Part shown: in pieces, positions 19,018-27,541 of the stretch
Layout of the letters: every line of letters starts with the position of its first letter
How positions within the stretch are numbered: position 1 is the stretch's first letter
From: CAVPMN01 sp963706425
GTDB lineage: Bacteria; Actinomycetota; Acidimicrobiia; Acidimicrobiales; Acidimicrobilacustridaceae
NCBI GenBank assembly: GCA_963706425.1
Contig: CAVPMN010000020.1
Coordinates: 434,001-498,000 of the forward strand
DNA: 64,000 nucleotides
Reading direction: 5' to 3'
Translations under genes and position numbers: made by a program
The notes under the pieces: model-generated
Database searches by the model: none
What the model was told of the DNA's origin: nothing
The model's input: only the letters and a program-made list of their open reading frames with translations

Positions 19018-20244
19018 CTAGAGGGGCAGGTTGCCGGTGGCCGACTTCGTGCTGCCGGTGTCCTTGTAGGCCGCGATGGTGCGCTGGGCGATGCGCATCT
19101 GGTGGATCTCGTCGGCCCCGTCGGCGAAGCGTGCCCAACGCGCCTGCTTCATCATCTCGGCGAGCGGCGTGTCGGTGGAGTAACCGAGCGCGCCGTGCAC
19201 CTGGATGGCCCGGTCGAGGATGCGCCACAGCGAGTTGGCCACGAAGTGCTTGGCCATCGACACCTCGGTCTTGAAGTCGATGCCGGCATCGATGAGATAG
19301 GCCGCGTGCAACACCATGAGCTTGCACTGGTAGAGCTCCATCGCCGAGTCGGCGATCATCCATTGGATGCCCTGCTTCTCGGCCAGGATCGATCCGTGGC
19401 TGAAGCGGTTGAGCGAGCGGTCGACCATCATGTCGAGCGCCACCTCGGCCTGACCGATCCAGCGCATGCAGTGGGCGAGGCGGGCCGGGCCCAGCCGGGC
19501 CTGACCGAGCAGGTGCCCCTGGCCGCGCCCGCCGAGCATCTTGTCCTTGTGCACGCGCAGGTCGTTGATGCGGATTTCGCAGTGGTTGTGCCCACCCGAC
19601 ATGGTCTGCACATCGCGCACGATCTCCCAGCCCTCTGACGGGATGTCGACGAGGAACGCGCTGTTGGCCGCCTGCGGCATGTCGGGGTCGTCTTCGGTGC
19701 GGGCGATGAGGATGGCGAACGCGGCGCCGCGTGCGCCCGAGATGAACCACTTGTGGCCGTTGATGACCCACTCGTCGCCGTCCTCGTAGGCACGGGTCTG
19801 GATGAGGGTGGGATCGGAGCCCGCGACCTCGGGCTCGGTCATGGCGAAGCACGAGCGGGCGTAGCCCTCGCACAGCGGCTTGAGGTACTGCTTCTTCTGC
19901 TCGTCGGTGGCCCAGTGCAACAGCGTGTGCATGTTGCCCTCGTCGGGGGCCTGGGCGTTGAGCGCGAACGGCCCCATGCGGGTCTTGCCGGCCTCGGCCG
20001 ACACGCTCGCCATGGCGACGTGGCTCAGTCCCATGCCGCCCCACTCCTCGGGCATGTGCGGCAGCCACAGACCCCATTCCTTGGCCTGGCCGCGCATCTC
20101 GATGATGGCCGAGATCCACTGGTCTCTCGACCAGTCCTCCTCCTCGGCGCGCTTCTCGATCGGGCGGACCACCGTCTCGCAGAAGTCGCGCACCTTGTGG
20201 CGGATCTCGTCGAGTTCGGGTGGAAACGTGAAGTCGATGGCCAT
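19018..20244 (-). CDS. Acyl-CoA dehydrogenase
   Basis: FAD-dependent alpha,beta-dehydrogenation of an acyl-CoA. The 408-residue protein shows the family order: N-terminal helices (FPPELDEIRHKVRDF), FAMTEPEVAGSDPTLIQTRA, WVINGHKWFISGA, the middle beta domain, and C-terminal QVHGALGYSTDTPLAEMMKQ. Start ATG 20244. A palindrome typical of TetR-family operators lies 24 bases upstream, so expression is probably repressed in the absence of an acyl-CoA ligand. Convergent with the acyl-CoA ligase gene. Confidence 0.93.
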   Translation of the reverse strand: MAIDFTFPPELDEIRHKVRDFCETVVRPIEKRAEEEDWSRDQWISAIIEMRGQAKEWGLWLPHMPEEWGGMGLSHVAMASVSAEAGKTRMGPFALNAQAPDEGNMHTLLHWATDEQKKQYLKPLCEGYARSCFAMTEPEVAGSDPTLIQTRAYEDGDEWVINGHKWFISGARGAAFAILIARTEDDPDMPQAANSAFLVDIPSEGWEIVRDVQTMSGGHNHCEIRINDLRVHKDKMLGGRGQGHLLGQARLGPARLAHCMRWIGQAEVALDMMVDRSLNRFSHGSILAEKQGIQWMIADSAMELYQCKLMVLHAAYLIDAGIDFKTEVSMAKHFVANSLWRILDRAIQVHGALGYSTDTPLAEMMKQARWARFADGADEIHQMRIAQRTIAAYKDTGSTKSATGNLPL

Positions 20245-20267
20245 GCCGTCAGTCTTGCAGAAAACTT

Positions 20268-20279
20268 GACCGCACGGTC
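20268..20279. promoter_or_regulatory. TetR-type operator palindrome upstream of the acyl-CoA dehydrogenase
   Basis: Perfect palindrome GACCGCACGGTC (arms GACCG/CGGTC, 2-base centre), with partial symmetry extending outward to CT...AG. On the minus strand it covers the -35 region; AAGACT 6 bases before the ATG could be the -10. No TetR gene is in the window. Confidence 0.5.
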
Positions 20280-20305
20280 TAGTCGCCTGGACGCTCAGTT
20301 GTTCC

Positions 20306-21443
20306 TCAGCCGTACGCCGCCATGAGGCGGCCGACCTCGTCGGCGTCGCGCCGATAGCCCGCGTGGTCGAGCAGCTGGCGGAACAACGTGGCGGCCTCGC
20401 GGCCCTCGGGACCGAGCAGCAACAGCTCGTGGGCGACCGGCGCGGCCTGCCCGGAGCCGGCCGCAGCGACGGTGCCCAGGCTCTTGGCCGGCCCCGGTGG
20501 GTCGTGGGCCAGCGCCCAGGCCAGCGTGCTGACCCCTTCGGCCGTGCGTCCCGCGGCGAGCGCCGCCGCGCCGCGGAACGAGGCACTCGGACCGCCGGCG
20601 TGGGCGTAGCGCGCCACGGCGGCCTCGGCACCCGGCCAGGTCACCCTGCCAGAGCCGGGTCCATCCGAGCAGCTCGGACGACCACTGGAGCACCGCGCCC
20701 GACGGCCGGGCCGCCAACACCTCGGTGACCTCGGCCTCGGCGTCGGCGGCACGGTGTGCGAGCAGCAGTCGGTGGGCATCGTGTAGCTGGCTTCCGAGGC
20801 GGTCGGTCTTCGCCCGCGAGAGCGAGGTGACGTTGATGCCCGCGAACATGGCGGCGAGCAGCGCCCCGAAGATGAAGCCCTGTTGGAACGCCCACACGCC
20901 GAGCACCGCGGCGATCGCCACCGAGACCACCTCGGCGGCATAGCGGCCTCGCTCCTTGTTGACCATCTCGGCGAGCGACACGAACACCTGACCACCGTCG
21001 AGCGGCAGGATCGGAACCAGGTTGAGCAGCGACCAGCCGATGTTGATCCACACCGCCTGGGCCACGATGGTCTCGGCCTCGACCGACGTCAACGTGCCCG
21101 ACTGCTCGAGCAGGTACGCGGGCAGCCCGAGGAGGAAGAGGGCCGACAGGGGGCCGGCGAGGCTCACCACGATGTGCCGAGCCGGGGTGAGGTCGCCGCT
21201 GCCCGAGGTGAGCCCGCCGAAGCCGTGCAGGGTGATGGAGGGACTCACCCCGTAGGCCCGGAAGGCGATGGCGTGGCCCAGCTCGTGGAGCAGGATCGAC
21301 ACGAACGCGATGGCCACCCACGAGGCGATGTAGATGGGCTCGGGGTCGACTGGGTTGATGCCCAGGAGGGCGATGATGATGAAAAACGCCGGCTCGACAC
21401 GCACCGGGATCCCGGCAAGGGAGAAGTGCGAGCGTTCGGCCAT
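20306..21443 (-). CDS. Site-2 protease family (M50) membrane metalloprotease with C-terminal TPR-like region (frameshift near 20640)
   Basis: Intramembrane zinc protease. The catalytic H53-E54-L-G-H57 sits in a membrane helix (SILLHELGHAIAF); the third ligand Asp149 is in LNLVPILPLDGGQVF; SLAGPLSALFLLG lies between. About six membrane spans fill residues 12-210, followed by a helical cytosolic tail (HDAHRLLLAHRAADAEAEV). The frame breaks near 20640, where an extra T interrupts WQGDLAG-AEAAVARYAHAGG; the corrected tail ends at 20306. Total length is 3n+1. TAGCCT lies 6 bases before ATG 21443. Confidence 0.88.
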
Positions 21444-21449
21444 CGCTCC

Positions 21450-21459
21450 AGGCTAGGCA
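21450..21459. promoter_or_regulatory. Overlapping divergent -10 boxes of the M50 protease and the acetyltransferase
   Basis: TAGCCT on the minus strand (21450-21455) and TAGGCA on the plus strand (21454-21459) overlap by two bases, and each ends 6 bases before its start codon (21443 and 21466). The two transcripts must compete for polymerase. Confidence 0.5.
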
Positions 21460-21465
21460 ACTAGC

Positions 21466-22677
21466 GTGCCGATCATGCTGAGCGGCGATCTGGTGCTGCG
21501 AGACGCCACCCCCGCCGACCTCGACGCCATCGTCACGCTCGAGACCGCTGCCTTCGGTGAGCAGGACGCCCCGCAGATCCGCACCTACTTCGACCACTTC
21601 GGCGCCGACCACTGGACGGTCGTGCTCGACAGCGACCGGCTGGTGTCCGCCTGCGCTCGGATCCCGCACGTCTTCGCGCTCGACGGCGTCGAGTTCCGGG
21701 GCTCACAGATCGAGTACGTGGCCACCGAACCCGGCTATCAGCGACGCGGCCTGGTGCGCGCCCAGTTCGACCGGCACCACGAGCGCTCCGCAGCCGAGGG
21801 TGACCTGGCCCAGTTCGTCGGCGGCATCCCCTACTTCTACCGATTGCTCGGCTACGGCTACGGCCTCGACCACCCGCTGCTCTATCTCTTCGACCCCGGG
21901 CTGCTGCAGGTGCCCGACGGTGTGTCGGTTCGCCCGGCGGTCGCCGCCGATGTCGACGCGCTGGTCGAGCTCGAGCAGCTGCGGCGACTGCCTGGCCTGC
22001 GCACGGTGCGCGACCGTGACCGTTGGCAACTGGGCCTGGCCCTTGCGATGTCGGGGCCGTTCGAGGAGTTGCTCGTGGCGGAGGACGACGGCGCGCTCGT
22101 CGGTTGGGCCCGGCTGCACCGCCACGCCGACGAGGGACGGGTCTACCTGTTGCCGTCCGTCGCCGCGTCGGCGCCAGTGGTCGACGCGCTCGTGGCGGCC
22201 GGCATCACGTTCGCGGGCGACGACCTCCTCGTCGGCTACGACGCGCCGGGCACCACCTTCGGCCGACGTAGCGCGGAGCTCGGCAACCCGGTCGTCTACG
22301 ACCTCGGCATCTACACGAGGATCGCCGATCCGATCGCGCTGCTCGACCACTTGCGCCCGCTGTTGAGCGAACGGCTGCGCGGCTCCGAGCTGGCCGATCA
22401 GCGCGGCGAGCTGCAGCTCAGCCTCTACACGTCGGGCCTGGCGATCACCTACGACTCGGGCGAGGTCACATCGATCACCTCGATCGAACCCATCGAGGAC
22501 CCCACTGAAGAAGACGCGGTCGGCGTGGCTCCCGATTGCCTCGGGGCGCTCATCTTCGGACGCTACGGGGCCATCGGGCTGGCCGAACGAGCCGACGACG
22601 TGCTGCTGGGCGGACACCGCCGCATCATGGAGGTGCTGTTCCCCAAGCGACCCTCCGACGTGGCCGCGGACCTGTAA
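21466..22677 (+). CDS. Eis-like GNAT N-acetyltransferase
   Basis: A 403-residue protein with an N-terminal GNAT domain (LRDATPADLDAIVTLETAAF, then EYVATEPGYQRRGLVRAQF as the acetyl-CoA loop), a second degenerate GNAT-like half and a C-terminal sterol-carrier-like fold (CLGALIFGRYGAIGLAE). This three-part build is that of the enhanced-intracellular-survival (Eis) family, which acetylates aminoglycosides or protein lysines in mycobacteria. The substrate here is unknown. GTG 21466 follows TAGGCA; ATG 21475 is the alternative. Confidence 0.8.
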   Translation: MPIMLSGDLVLRDATPADLDAIVTLETAAFGEQDAPQIRTYFDHFGADHWTVVLDSDRLVSACARIPHVFALDGVEFRGSQIEYVATEPGYQRRGLVRAQFDRHHERSAAEGDLAQFVGGIPYFYRLLGYGYGLDHPLLYLFDPGLLQVPDGVSVRPAVAADVDALVELEQLRRLPGLRTVRDRDRWQLGLALAMSGPFEELLVAEDDGALVGWARLHRHADEGRVYLLPSVAASAPVVDALVAAGITFAGDDLLVGYDAPGTTFGRRSAELGNPVVYDLGIYTRIADPIALLDHLRPLLSERLRGSELADQRGELQLSLYTSGLAITYDSGEVTSITSIEPIEDPTEEDAVGVAPDCLGALIFGRYGAIGLAERADDVLLGGHRRIMEVLFPKRPSDVAADL

Positions 22678-22698
22678 GGCGCCGTAGGCTCGTCTTCG

Positions 22699-23427
22699 AT
22701 GTCGAACGCGCTGCCTGTCGGGTCGGATCAGCTGCCCCAGGGCGAAGCGAAGGTCACCGCGGTGCGGTCGATGTTCGACACGATCGCCCCGCGCTACGAC
22801 CTGGTCAACCGGGTGATGACGTTTCGCATGGACGTCGGCTGGCGACGCCGCACGGTGCGTGAGCTGCGGCTCCGTCCGGGCTCGGCGGTCGCCGACCTGG
22901 CCTGCGGCACCGGAGACTTCTGCCGGGAGCTGACCCGCCAGGGCCTCCGACCGATCGGCTTCGACCTGTCGTTCGGCATGCTGGCCAACGCGCGCACCGA
23001 TGCGCCGCTGGTCCAGGCCGACATCCTCCGACTCCCGGTGCCCGATGCCCACCTCGACGGGGTGACGTGTGGCTTCGCGCTGCGCAACCTGGTCGATCTC
23101 GAGCTGTTTTTCGCCGAGCTGGCGCGCGTGGTGCGGCCGGGCGGTCGCATCGCTCTCCTCGAGGTGGCCGAACCACCCAACCCGGTGCTCCGATGGGGTC
23201 ACGGCGTCTACTTCGGTCGGGTGGTGCCCATGATCGGTGGCCTGCTCTCCGACCCGGCCGCCTACCGCTATCTCCCCAAGTCGGTCGCCTACCTGCCACC
23301 CCCCGACGAAATGCTCGGCTCGCTCGGCGAGGCCGGGTTCGGCGAGGTGCAGCGCCAGTTGCTGTCGACCGGCATCTCCCAGCTGGTGACCGCCACCCGA
23401 CGTCGCCCCGGCGACACCTCGCCATGA
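22699..23427 (+). CDS. menG: Demethylmenaquinone methyltransferase MenG/UbiE
   Basis: SAM-dependent C-methylation that finishes menaquinone. The 242-residue protein has the UbiE signature FDTIAPRYDLVNRVMTFRMD, SAM-binding VADLACGTGDFCREL, FALRNLVDLELFF and PAAYRYLPKSVAYLPP. TAGGCT lies 8 bases before ATG 22699. It overlaps menF by 4 bp (ATGA), so the two are translationally coupled and open the menaquinone cluster. Confidence 0.95.
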   Translation: MSNALPVGSDQLPQGEAKVTAVRSMFDTIAPRYDLVNRVMTFRMDVGWRRRTVRELRLRPGSAVADLACGTGDFCRELTRQGLRPIGFDLSFGMLANARTDAPLVQADILRLPVPDAHLDGVTCGFALRNLVDLELFFAELARVVRPGGRIALLEVAEPPNPVLRWGHGVYFGRVVPMIGGLLSDPAAYRYLPKSVAYLPPPDEMLGSLGEAGFGEVQRQLLSTGISQLVTATRRRPGDTSP

Positions 23428-24644
23428 CCCGGCTCACCGCAGTGACCCGTCGTCTCGACGACGACGTCGACCTGCTCGCGGTGGCGGGCGACGACGGTCA
23501 TCTCTTCGTGCGAGGACGAGAGGGCCTGGCCGGCCACGGCGTGGCGCTCACCATCGGTGTGCCCCGGGACGATCCGGCCACCGCGGCCAAAGAGGTGCAC
23601 GACGCCCTCGAGCAGATCGACGTGCACGACGAGGTCGATCGGCCGGGCACCGGCGCGGTCGCGTTCGGCGCCCTCCCGTTCTCACCGCTGGTCGAGGGCA
23701 CGCTCGTGGTCCCCGAGACGATCGTGGGCCGAGCTGACGACGGCACGCGCTGGGTGACGACGGTGAGCGCCGATGGCCGGCCGCCGAGCACGCGGCCGTC
23801 CACCGACACCAGTCGAGCGGAGCCCACCACCTTCGCCCTGCACAGCGAGCGCGACCCGGCCGCCTGGTGTGCCTCGGTCGAGCAGGCGCGCGACGCACTG
23901 CGCGCCGGCGCCGCCCGCAAGGTCGTGCTGGCTCGCGCCGTGTCGATCGACACCGACCAGCCGCTCTCGGTGGCCCGGGTGCTCGGACACCTCGCCGCCG
24001 CCTATCCCTCGTGCATGCTCTATTCCGCCGACGGGTTGGTGGGCGCCAGCCCTGAGCTGCTCGTGGCCCGGTCGGGCGATCGGGTGTGGGCCCATCCCAT
24101 GGCCGGCACGGCCCCACGCAGCAGCGACCCGTCGACCGACGCCGCCCTTGCGGCTCGGCTGCTCGCCTCCACCAAAGACCGTGAGGAGCACCGCCTCACC
24201 ATCGACATGGTGCACGACACCCTGCTGCCCTGGTGCTCCTACCTCGACGAGGAGGCCGATCCCCAGATCGTCGCCATGGCCAACGTGTCGCACCTGGCCA
24301 CCCGGGTCGACGGCCGGCTGTCGTCGCCGCCGGCATCGGTCATCGAGCTGATGACCGCCCTGCACCCCACCCCGGCGGTCGGCGGCTATCCACGCGCCGC
24401 GGCGCTCGACCTCATCGATCAACTCGAGGATCTCGACCGGGGCCGCTACGCCGGACCGGTGGGATGGGTCGACGGCCGCGGCAACGGCACCTGGGCGGTC
24501 GGCATCCGTTGCGCGGAGATCGACGGCACCCGAGCCCGCCTCTTCGCCGGCGTCGGCGTGCTCCCCGACTCCGATCCCGAGGCCGAGCTGGCCGAGACCC
24601 GGGCCAAGCTCCAGGCCCTCCTCGGCGCCATCGTCCGCCCCTGA
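23424..24644 (+). CDS. menF: Isochorismate synthase MenF
   Basis: Converts chorismate to isochorismate, the entry to menaquinone. The 406-residue protein belongs to the chorismate-utilising family: KVVLARAVSID, SPELLVARSGDRVWAHPMAG, DREEHRLTIDMVHDTLLPWC, LHPTPAVGGYPR and GRYAGPVGWVDGRGNGTWAVG are conserved. Its place directly behind menG, with a 4-bp overlap, favours menaquinone over siderophore or salicylate synthesis. A 47-bp palindromic repeat starts 16 bp after its stop. Confidence 0.93.
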   Translation: MTRLTAVTRRLDDDVDLLAVAGDDGHLFVRGREGLAGHGVALTIGVPRDDPATAAKEVHDALEQIDVHDEVDRPGTGAVAFGALPFSPLVEGTLVVPETIVGRADDGTRWVTTVSADGRPPSTRPSTDTSRAEPTTFALHSERDPAAWCASVEQARDALRAGAARKVVLARAVSIDTDQPLSVARVLGHLAAAYPSCMLYSADGLVGASPELLVARSGDRVWAHPMAGTAPRSSDPSTDAALAARLLASTKDREEHRLTIDMVHDTLLPWCSYLDEEADPQIVAMANVSHLATRVDGRLSSPPASVIELMTALHPTPAVGGYPRAAALDLIDQLEDLDRGRYAGPVGWVDGRGNGTWAVGIRCAEIDGTRARLFAGVGVLPDSDPEAELAETRAKLQALLGAIVRP

Positions 24645-24660
24645 GTCGACCAAACCCTCG

Positions 24661-24707
24661 TTCTGGCGTCCGTTTGTTGCGCTCCACGCACCGAACGAAC
24701 GCTAGAA
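24661..24707. repeat. Palindromic element, copy A (47 bp)
   Basis: Imperfect hairpin: arm TTCTGGCGTCCGTTT (24661-24675), inner TGCG-ctcca-CGCA stem, arm GAACGAACGCTAGAA (24693-24707). The arms pair at 12 of 15 positions plus two G-T wobbles. Same orientation and nearly the same sequence as copy B at 25737-25783; together they bracket one AbiEi/DUF559 gene. Confidence 0.85.
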
Positions 24708-24812
24708 GCGGGAAAAGGGTGCGCATCGGCCCTCAGCCCTTGCCCCGCGACTCCCAGGGGGCCAGAGTTCCGGTTCGGCTTCCCCCGATGTCACCACGTC
24801 GAGGGAAGAGCC

Positions 24813-25770
24813 ATGTCCAAGCGGATCCCGTACGAACTCGCCGAACGCCAGCACGCCTTGCTGACGCTCGGCCAACTGGTCGCTGCCGGCGTCGATCCGT
24901 CTGCGGTCCATCGGCACGTCGAGGACGGACGGCTAATCCGGGTCGACGCCTCGCTCTATCGGATCGCCGGGTCACCACCGACGTGGCACCAGCGGGTGAT
25001 GGGCGCTTACCTCACCTCGGGGCCACTCGCGCTCGCGTCCCATCGCACGGCGGGTGCGCTCTGGAACCTCGACGGCGTGCCGGTCGCGCCGGTCGAGATC
25101 GTCATGCCTCGCTGGTCGCGCCGCCGTCGCGCCGGCTTCGTTGTCCACGAGTCCAAGGACCTCAAAGGAGTCGACACCGCGCTCGTCGACGGCATCCCGA
25201 CCACCAGCGTCACGCGCACACTGCTCGACCTCCCAGCGGTCGTGCATCCATACCGGGTCGAGGCGGCCTTCGACGATGCGCTTCGCCGCAACCTCGTGAC
25301 CACCGAGGACGTGGCGCAACGATTCCGCGAGATAGCGAGGCGCGGCCGCACGGGGGTCCGAGCGATGCGACCGATCATCGAGGAACGGCTGGGTGAGCGC
25401 CTGGCCACCGACAGCGCCTTCGAGACGAAAGTGGTTCGACTAGCCCGCCGCGCCGGCCTCCCCGAGCCGAGGACGCAGTATCCCGTCGAGACGCCTGACG
25501 GCGTCGTCTACCTCGACATCGCGTGGCCCGACCACTTGTTCGCCATCGAATGCGACAGCCTCGCCCATCACTTCTCCGCGCACCGACTGCGATGGGACGA
25601 CCGTCGACAGAATGCGCTCGTCCTGCTCGGATGGTTCATCCTGCCGCGTCACGTGGCGTCACGCCACCGCAGAACAGCGCCAGACCGAGCGACTGATTCG
25701 CGACGCCTGGCGTCAGATCGCCGGCAGCAATCTCGCTTCTGGCGTCCGTTCGTTGCGCTCCACGCACTGA
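24813..25770 (+). CDS. AbiEi-type HTH protein with C-terminal DUF559 (Vsr/MutH-like nuclease fold), frameshift at 25644
   Basis: About 318 residues when corrected. The N-terminus is the AbiEi_4-type winged helix (HALLTLGQLVAAGVDPSAVH, then DGRLIRVDASLYRIAG). The middle is the usual ALASHRTAGALWNLDGV and TRTLLDLPAVV region. The C-terminus is DUF559, with FETKVVRLARRAGLPEP and YLDIAWPDHLFAIECDS holding the acidic nuclease-like residues. The frame breaks at CTGCCGCG (25641-25648): removing one C gives FILRVTW, the normal family ending, and the gene then stops at 25770 inside palindrome copy B. Known members are common in Actinobacteria but their role is not established. It separates menF from menD. 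Confidence 0.82.
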
Positions 25771-25783
25771 ACGGACGCCAGAA
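25737..25783. repeat. Palindromic element, copy B (47 bp)
   Basis: Perfect 15-bp arms TTCTGGCGTCCGTTC (25737-25751) and GAACGGACGCCAGAA (25769-25783), with an inner TGCG-ctcca-CGCA stem. It encodes the last residues (ASGVRSLRSTH) and the stop of the DUF559 gene once the frameshift is corrected. It lies 25 bp from the convergent menD stop and could also act as a bidirectional terminator. Confidence 0.88.
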
Positions 25784-25807
25784 CGGAGGTTTTCGGGTCG
25801 ACGGCGA

Positions 25808-27517
25808 TCACGAGTCGGGCAGGTCGTTGAGGGCCTCGTGCACGGCGACGTTGCGGGCGCGATCGGTGCGGATCACCACCACGTGGGCACCGCCTGCATC
25901 GAGTCCGGCCACGATCGCATCGTCGAGGCCGCCGACGTCGGCCACCACGGTCGCCGTGGCACCCAACGCCGCGGCCACGGCTGCAGGGTCGACACCAGAT
26001 GGGGTGCCGAACAACTGCTCGAACCGCTCGTTGGTCAACAGATCGGCCTGCGGGAGGAACGAGAAGATGCCGCCGCCGTCGTTGTCGACCACCACCACCA
26101 CCAGCCGCACGCCTTGGCCGCCGCTGGCCAGCAGCGCGTTGGCGTCGTGCAGGAACGCCAGGTCGCCCACCAACGCGACCGTGGGTGCACCCGTGAGGGC
26201 GACGCCGAGGGCGGTCGACACCACACCGTCGATGCCGTTGGCCCCCCGGTTCGCCACGATGCGAACCCCCTCTCTCGGCGCCGCGTACCACTCGACGTCG
26301 CGGATCGGCATCGACGACGACACCACGATCGTCGTGCCGTCGGGCACGCACGACACGACGGCGCGGGCGATCGCTGGCTCCGAGTCGGTGCCGTGCCCGG
26401 CCACGATCGTGTCGATGTGCTGCTGAGCTCGATCGTCGAGGGCTCGCCAGTCGGCCAGCCAGTCGGGTGAGGGCCGCTCGGCCTCGAGCTGCGCCGCCAA
26501 CTCGAGGCACACCCACGTCGGGTCGGCCGCGATCATCATGGCGACGTCGTGGTCGGGATCGAACCAGCGGCCATGGCCCTCGACCGCCACCTGGAGCGCG
26601 TCGACCCGAGCGGCGAGCCAGTGGGCCAAGGCCTTCGACGCGGGCGGCGCGCCCAACCGGAGCACCACCTGCGGCTCGAGATCGGGCGGTCGTCGCAACA
26701 ACAGATCGAAATGCGCGACCACGGCCCGGTCGGGCACCCGACACCCGCTGCGCGGATCGGCGAACACCGGCCACCCGAGCGTGTGGGCGAGCACCAGCAC
26801 CGCTTCGGGACGTCCGGCATCGCCACCTGCCACGATCACGCCGGTGCGCCCGCGCAGGTGCTCGGCCAGCCGGCGAAGCCCCTGGTGGTCGAGGTGGCGC
26901 TCGCTCGGGAGCGGCTCGTGCCAGGGCAGGTCGGCCTGGCGCGGCGGCGGGAGCAGACCCGGCCGGCCCACGAGCGGATCACGGAACGGGAGGTTGACGT
27001 GCACGGGCCCCGGCGGCGAGCCGAGCGCTTCGGCCACGACCCGCGAGGCGAGCGATCGCCAGCTCTCGCAGATGAGGTCGTCGGGCACACCCGGATCGAC
27101 GAACCAACGGACGGCCGCACCGAAGAGCCGCATCTGGTCGATGGTCTGCGGGGCACCGACCTCGCGCAGCTCCGGCGGTCGATCGGCGGTGCACGCGATC
27201 ATCGGCACCCCGGCCTGGTGCGCCTCGACGATCGCAGGATGCAGCTCGACGGCGCCGGTGCCGCTCGTGGTCAGCACCACCGCCGGCCACCCCGTGGCCC
27301 GCCCGATCCCCAACGCCACGAAGCCGGCGACCCGCTCGTCGTGGCAGACCTGCACCTGCAGGCGGCCGTCGTCGGCCAGGGCCAACGCCAACGGCGTCGA
27401 ACGCGACCCCGGCGCGACAACCGCATGCGCGACGCCGGCCCTGACCCACTCGTCGACCAGGGTGGCGCAGAACGTGGCCGTCGCGGTGATGGGGATGGCG
27501 TCGCCCGTGCCGGTCAC
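25808..27517 (-). CDS. menD: MenD, SEPHCHC synthase
   Basis: ThDP-dependent 2-succinyl-5-enolpyruvyl-6-hydroxy-3-cyclohexene-1-carboxylate synthase, second menaquinone step. The 569-residue protein has HAVVAPGSRSTPLALALA, the ThDP-activating Glu region VCHDERVAGFVALGIGRATG, TSGTGAVELHPAIVEA, ANRGANGIDGVVSTALG, and the ThDP/Mg motif GDLAFLHDANALL...VVVDNDGGGIFSFLPQ. TAGGCT lies 6 bases before GTG 27517. Transcribed against menF and divergently from menH. Confidence 0.95.
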   Translation of the reverse strand: MTGTGDAIPITATATFCATLVDEWVRAGVAHAVVAPGSRSTPLALALADDGRLQVQVCHDERVAGFVALGIGRATGWPAVVLTTSGTGAVELHPAIVEAHQAGVPMIACTADRPPELREVGAPQTIDQMRLFGAAVRWFVDPGVPDDLICESWRSLASRVVAEALGSPPGPVHVNLPFRDPLVGRPGLLPPPRQADLPWHEPLPSERHLDHQGLRRLAEHLRGRTGVIVAGGDAGRPEAVLVLAHTLGWPVFADPRSGCRVPDRAVVAHFDLLLRRPPDLEPQVVLRLGAPPASKALAHWLAARVDALQVAVEGHGRWFDPDHDVAMMIAADPTWVCLELAAQLEAERPSPDWLADWRALDDRAQQHIDTIVAGHGTDSEPAIARAVVSCVPDGTTIVVSSSMPIRDVEWYAAPREGVRIVANRGANGIDGVVSTALGVALTGAPTVALVGDLAFLHDANALLASGGQGVRLVVVVVDNDGGGIFSFLPQADLLTNERFEQLFGTPSGVDPAAVAAALGATATVVADVGGLDDAIVAGLDAGGAHVVVIRTDRARNVAVHEALNDLPDS

Positions 27518-27523
27518 GCCGAC

Positions 27524-27533
27524 AGCCTACGTT
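27524..27533. promoter_or_regulatory. Overlapping divergent -10 boxes of menD and menH
   Basis: Minus-strand TAGGCT (27524-27529) and plus-strand TACGTT (27528-27533) share two bases. Spacers to the starts are 6 (menD) and 8 (menH) bases. Both transcripts would be leaderless and mutually exclusive at initiation. Confidence 0.5.
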
Positions 27534-27541
27534 TGTGGTCG

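Noticed and set aside
24813..25770. DUF559 gene as part of an AbiE two-gene toxin-antitoxin system
   Set aside because: No AbiEii-type nucleotidyltransferase toxin gene is next to it; the neighbours are menF and menD.
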